A stretch of 8,693 bases of DNA. Origin: Hyphomicrobiales bacterium (GTDB lineage Bacteria; Pseudomonadota; Alphaproteobacteria; Rhizobiales; Aestuariivirgaceae). Both the position numbers and the translations under genes were made by a program. Below the pieces are notes generated by a model, which was not told the origin of the DNA, searched no databases, and saw nothing but the letters and a program-made list of their open reading frames with translations. Shown here piece by piece: positions 6,583-8,693 of this stretch; positions within the stretch are counted from its first letter, which is position 1; the number at the start of each line of letters is the position of its first letter. The stretch is from NCBI GenBank assembly GCA_025362535.1, contig JANYGE010000190.1, positions 1-8,693 on the forward strand, written 5' to 3'.

Positions 6583-7014
6583 ATGTTAACCGCCAAAGAT
6601 GAAGACCTGATCGCCTTGTTGCGGGTTGACGCGCGCGAGCCCGTAGCTTCGCTGGCGCGCAAACTCGGTGTGTCACGCACAACAGTGCAGGACCGTTTGC
6701 GGCGCTTGGAGGAGCAGGGGGTTATCGCGGGATATACTGTGAAAGTTTCGCGGGACGCAACTTCGCACGGTATTTCGGCCATGGTGATGATTTCAGCTGA
6801 GCCGCGCCGGCAGGTTGATGTTGCGAAGATGGTTGGTAAATTTGCCTCAGTGCAATCTTTGCACACGGTGAGTGGAAAATTTGATTTGATGGCTTTGGTT
6901 AAAACTTCGACATCTGAAGATATGGACAAGATCATCGATCAGATTGGTGCTATCTCTGGCGTTGATGGCATTGAGACGGCGGTCATTTTATCGACAAAAG
7001 TTGATCGCAGATAG
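6583..7014 (+). CDS. Lrp/AsnC-family transcriptional regulator
   Basis: The 143-residue protein has the standard layout of this family: an N-terminal winged helix-turn-helix (about residues 1-60, with DLIALLRVDAREPVASLA and a recognition helix in VSRTTVQDRLRRLEEQGVI) and a C-terminal RAM domain (about 65-140). The RAM domain forms octamers or dimers and senses amino acids; the TVSGKFDLMALVKT segment is the usual ligand-pocket region. Family members regulate amino-acid synthesis, breakdown or transport and often autoregulate. The divergent decarboxylase is the obvious candidate target and its substrate or a related amino acid the likely ligand, by inference. The start at 6583 gives the normal N-terminus and there is no nearer in-frame alternative upstream. 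The Do protease follows after 22 bases, so they are probably one transcript. Confidence 0.92.
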   Translation: MLTAKDEDLIALLRVDAREPVASLARKLGVSRTTVQDRLRRLEEQGVIAGYTVKVSRDATSHGISAMVMISAEPRRQVDVAKMVGKFASVQSLHTVSGKFDLMALVKTSTSEDMDKIIDQIGAISGVDGIETAVILSTKVDRR

Positions 7015-7036
7015 AAGGTTAAATGGAGTGATTTTG

Positions 7037-8422
7037 ATGCGGATTTTGGTTTTTATTTTGGTTCTGTTTACGGTTCCGGCACTGGCGGAGAATCGCTATG
7101 TGCCGCAGAGCAAGCAAGAAATCACAATGTCTTTTGCGCCGTTGGTAAAACGCACAGCACCTGCTGTGGTGAATGTTTATGCCAAAACAATCGTCCAGCA
7201 ACCGCAAGGCAATGGTCCATTTGACGACCCGTTTTTCAAAAAGTTTTTTGGTTTAGAAGGCCAGGTCAATCGCCCACGCGAACGGGTGGGAAGTTCACTT
7301 GGGTCTGGTGTGATCGTGGATGCATCCGGCATCATCGTCACCAATAATCACGTGATTAAAAATGGCACCGATATTCGCGTGGCCTTGGCTGATAAACGCG
7401 AATTTGCAGCAAAGATATTATTGGCTGATGAGCGCACTGATTTGGCAATTCTCAAGATTGATGTGCGCGATGAAGAATTGCCCACGCTCAATTTAGCGAA
7501 TTCGGATGATCTTGAAATTGGTGATTTGGTTTTGGCGATCGGCAATCCGTTTGGTGTCGGTCAAACTGTGACGAGCGGTATTATTTCTGCATTGGCGCGC
7601 ACCAGTGTGGGCATTAGTGATTATCAGTTTTTCATTCAAACTGATGCTGCCATCAATCCCGGCAATTCCGGTGGCGCTTTGGTGAATATGCGCGGCGATT
7701 TGATTGGTATCAATTCAGCGATCTACTCAAAATCTGGTGGCTCGGTTGGCATTGGCTTTTCAATTCCAGCGAATATGGTGGCCACTGTGTTGCAAGCGGC
7801 AGAAGCCGGAACGCAGATTGTGCGGCCCTGGCTTGGTGCAGATTTCCAAGATGTGACTCCGGATATTGCAGATTCACTTGGGTTTGCGCGGCCTGAAGGC
7901 GCGTTGATTGTGGAGCTTTATCCTCAAAGTCCACTGGCACAATCAGGACTGCGCCGTGGCGATGTGATTGTGGCGATCGATGGCAAGACATTGGAAAATG
8001 CACGCGAGCTTGGTTATTTGATTGCGACCACGCATGTGGGCGATTCGAAGTTGATTGAATATCGCCGTGGGGCCAGTTCTCGGCAGGCCACTGTGCGATT
8101 AATAGCGGCCCCAGAAACCGTGAAGCGGCAAGAGACTTTGATCAGTGGACAAACGCCATTGGCTGGTTTGTTGGTGGCTAATCTCTCTCCAGCGGTTGCT
8201 GATGAAGTTGATTTGCCTGCAGGTTCTGTTGGCGTTGTTGCTTTAGATGTGAAGCAGGGGCCAGCACAGCAATTCTTCCGCAAGGGTGACATTGTTCTTG
8301 ATGTGAATGGTGAGGCGGTTGATAGCGTCGATACGCTGCGGCGTATCCTGCAAGCTGCACCCAGGCGCTGGGTGATTGGGTTTCAGCGTGGCGGCCGCAA
8401 AGCTTATTTGCGTCTCGGCTAA
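7037..8422 (+). CDS. degP: Periplasmic Do/HtrA-family serine endoprotease with two PDZ domains
   Basis: The 461-residue protein is a DegP/DegQ/MucD-type protease that degrades or refolds damaged envelope proteins. A short signal peptide (residues 1-17, ending VPALA before ENRY) sends it to the periplasm. The trypsin-like domain has the full catalytic triad: H105 in TNNHVI, D135 in ERTDLAIL, S211 in GNSGGAL. Its LA-loop region is FDDPFFKKFFG (62-72). PDZ1 covers about 262-355, beginning after IVRPWLGADF, and PDZ2 about 375-455. The frame is open from 6944, but I chose ATG 7037 because GGAG (7025-7028) lies eight bases upstream and the signal peptide begins there; an in-frame GTG at 7028 overlaps that site. 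It follows the Lrp-family gene by 22 bases and its TAA overlaps the rarA ATG by one base. Protease next to rarA near rplQ is a layout I know from Rhizobiales. Which Deg paralogue it is remains open. Confidence 0.95.
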   Translation: MRILVFILVLFTVPALAENRYVPQSKQEITMSFAPLVKRTAPAVVNVYAKTIVQQPQGNGPFDDPFFKKFFGLEGQVNRPRERVGSSLGSGVIVDASGIIVTNNHVIKNGTDIRVALADKREFAAKILLADERTDLAILKIDVRDEELPTLNLANSDDLEIGDLVLAIGNPFGVGQTVTSGIISALARTSVGISDYQFFIQTDAAINPGNSGGALVNMRGDLIGINSAIYSKSGGSVGIGFSIPANMVATVLQAAEAGTQIVRPWLGADFQDVTPDIADSLGFARPEGALIVELYPQSPLAQSGLRRGDVIVAIDGKTLENARELGYLIATTHVGDSKLIEYRRGASSRQATVRLIAAPETVKRQETLISGQTPLAGLLVANLSPAVADEVDLPAGSVGVVALDVKQGPAQQFFRKGDIVLDVNGEAVDSVDTLRRILQAAPRRWVIGFQRGGRKAYLRLG

Positions 8423-8693
8423 TGTCATCGCTGTTTGAAGCTGGGGGCGTAACGAAGGAGGGGCCACGGCCACTCGCTGATCGGCTGCGCCCGACGAAAT
8501 TGTCTGACGTTGTGGGGCAGGATCATTTGGTGGGGCCCGAAGGCTCACTCACACGCATGCTGGCTTCAGGGCGTATTCCATCTATTATATTGTGGGGCCC
8601 GCCTGGCACCGGCAAAACCACAATTGCAAGATTACTGGCTGGTGAAACCGGTTTGGTGTTCGAGCAAATGTCGGCGATTTTCTCTGGTGTTGC
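8422..8693 (+). CDS. rarA: RarA/MgsA-type AAA+ ATPase, N-terminal part (3' end outside window)
   Basis: RarA (MgsA) is a clamp-loader-like AAA+ ATPase that acts at stalled replication forks and single-stranded DNA. Only the first 90 residues are present. After a short leader, RPLADRLRPTKLSDVVGQDHLVGP (about 16-39) is the family opening. The Walker A motif GPPGTGKT is at residues 59-66, and FEQMSAIFSGVA (about 79-90), a RarA hallmark, runs to the window edge. The ATG is in the sequence TAATG, overlapping the protease stop by one base, so translation is probably coupled. The frame stays open to the last base. Identification is strong despite truncation. Confidence 0.93.
   Translation, partial: MSSLFEAGGVTKEGPRPLADRLRPTKLSDVVGQDHLVGPEGSLTRMLASGRIPSIILWGPPGTGKTTIARLLAGETGLVFEQMSAIFSGV

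Noticed and set aside
6944..7036. N-terminal extension of the protease beginning inside the Lrp-family gene
   Set aside because: It overlaps the regulator, puts a basic stretch before the signal peptide, and ATG 7037 has a well-spaced GGAG site.
1..8693. A defence island, CRISPR array, toxin-antitoxin pair or mobile element
   Set aside because: No spaced direct repeats, integrase, transposase, small toxin-antitoxin gene pair or tRNA attachment site could be found; the genes are core or metabolic.

Overview
The window is bacterial chromosome and most likely comes from an alphaproteobacterium, probably in or near the Rhizobiales (Hyphomicrobiales). The evidence is the gene order secY-adk-rpsM-rpsK-rpoA-rplQ, with no rpmJ after secY and no rpsD between rpsK and rpoA. 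The protein sequences (RpoA, RarA, and the Cys4 zinc-lid adenylate kinase) also read like that class, and a Do-type protease followed by rarA lies downstream. Base composition looks moderate by eye. No taxon can be fixed more finely from this sequence alone.

Positions 1-4310 hold the tail of the spc/alpha ribosomal-protein cluster on the + strand. It contains the 3' part of secY, adk (overlapping secY by ATGA), a 194-base gap with a promoter candidate and a leader hairpin, rpsM, rpsK, a 93-base gap with a second hairpin next to the rpoA ribosome binding site, rpoA and rplQ. A strong intrinsic terminator closes the cluster. These genes make the protein-export channel, balance adenine nucleotides, and supply S13, S11, L17 and the RNA polymerase alpha subunit.

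Positions 4310-6458 are on the - strand. A fold-type III PLP decarboxylase of the ornithine/lysine class is followed by an exported, cysteine-rich protein with a ClpP/SppA-like Ser-His pair (COG3904-like). That second gene converges on rplQ.

Positions 6459-6582 are a divergent control region. It contains a perfect palindrome over the probable -10 box of an Lrp/AsnC-family regulator. The regulator (+) is followed after 22 bases by a periplasmic Do/HtrA protease with two PDZ domains, which overlaps by one base the start of rarA (AAA+ ATPase), cut by the window end.

The core genes at both ends are ordinary. The less ordinary part is the middle block (exported ClpP-fold protein, decarboxylase, Lrp regulator) lying between the ribosomal cluster and the protease-rarA pair, with the Lrp gene placed as the likely first gene of the protease operon. 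I see no mobile element, CRISPR array, tRNA, rRNA or clear novel defence system.
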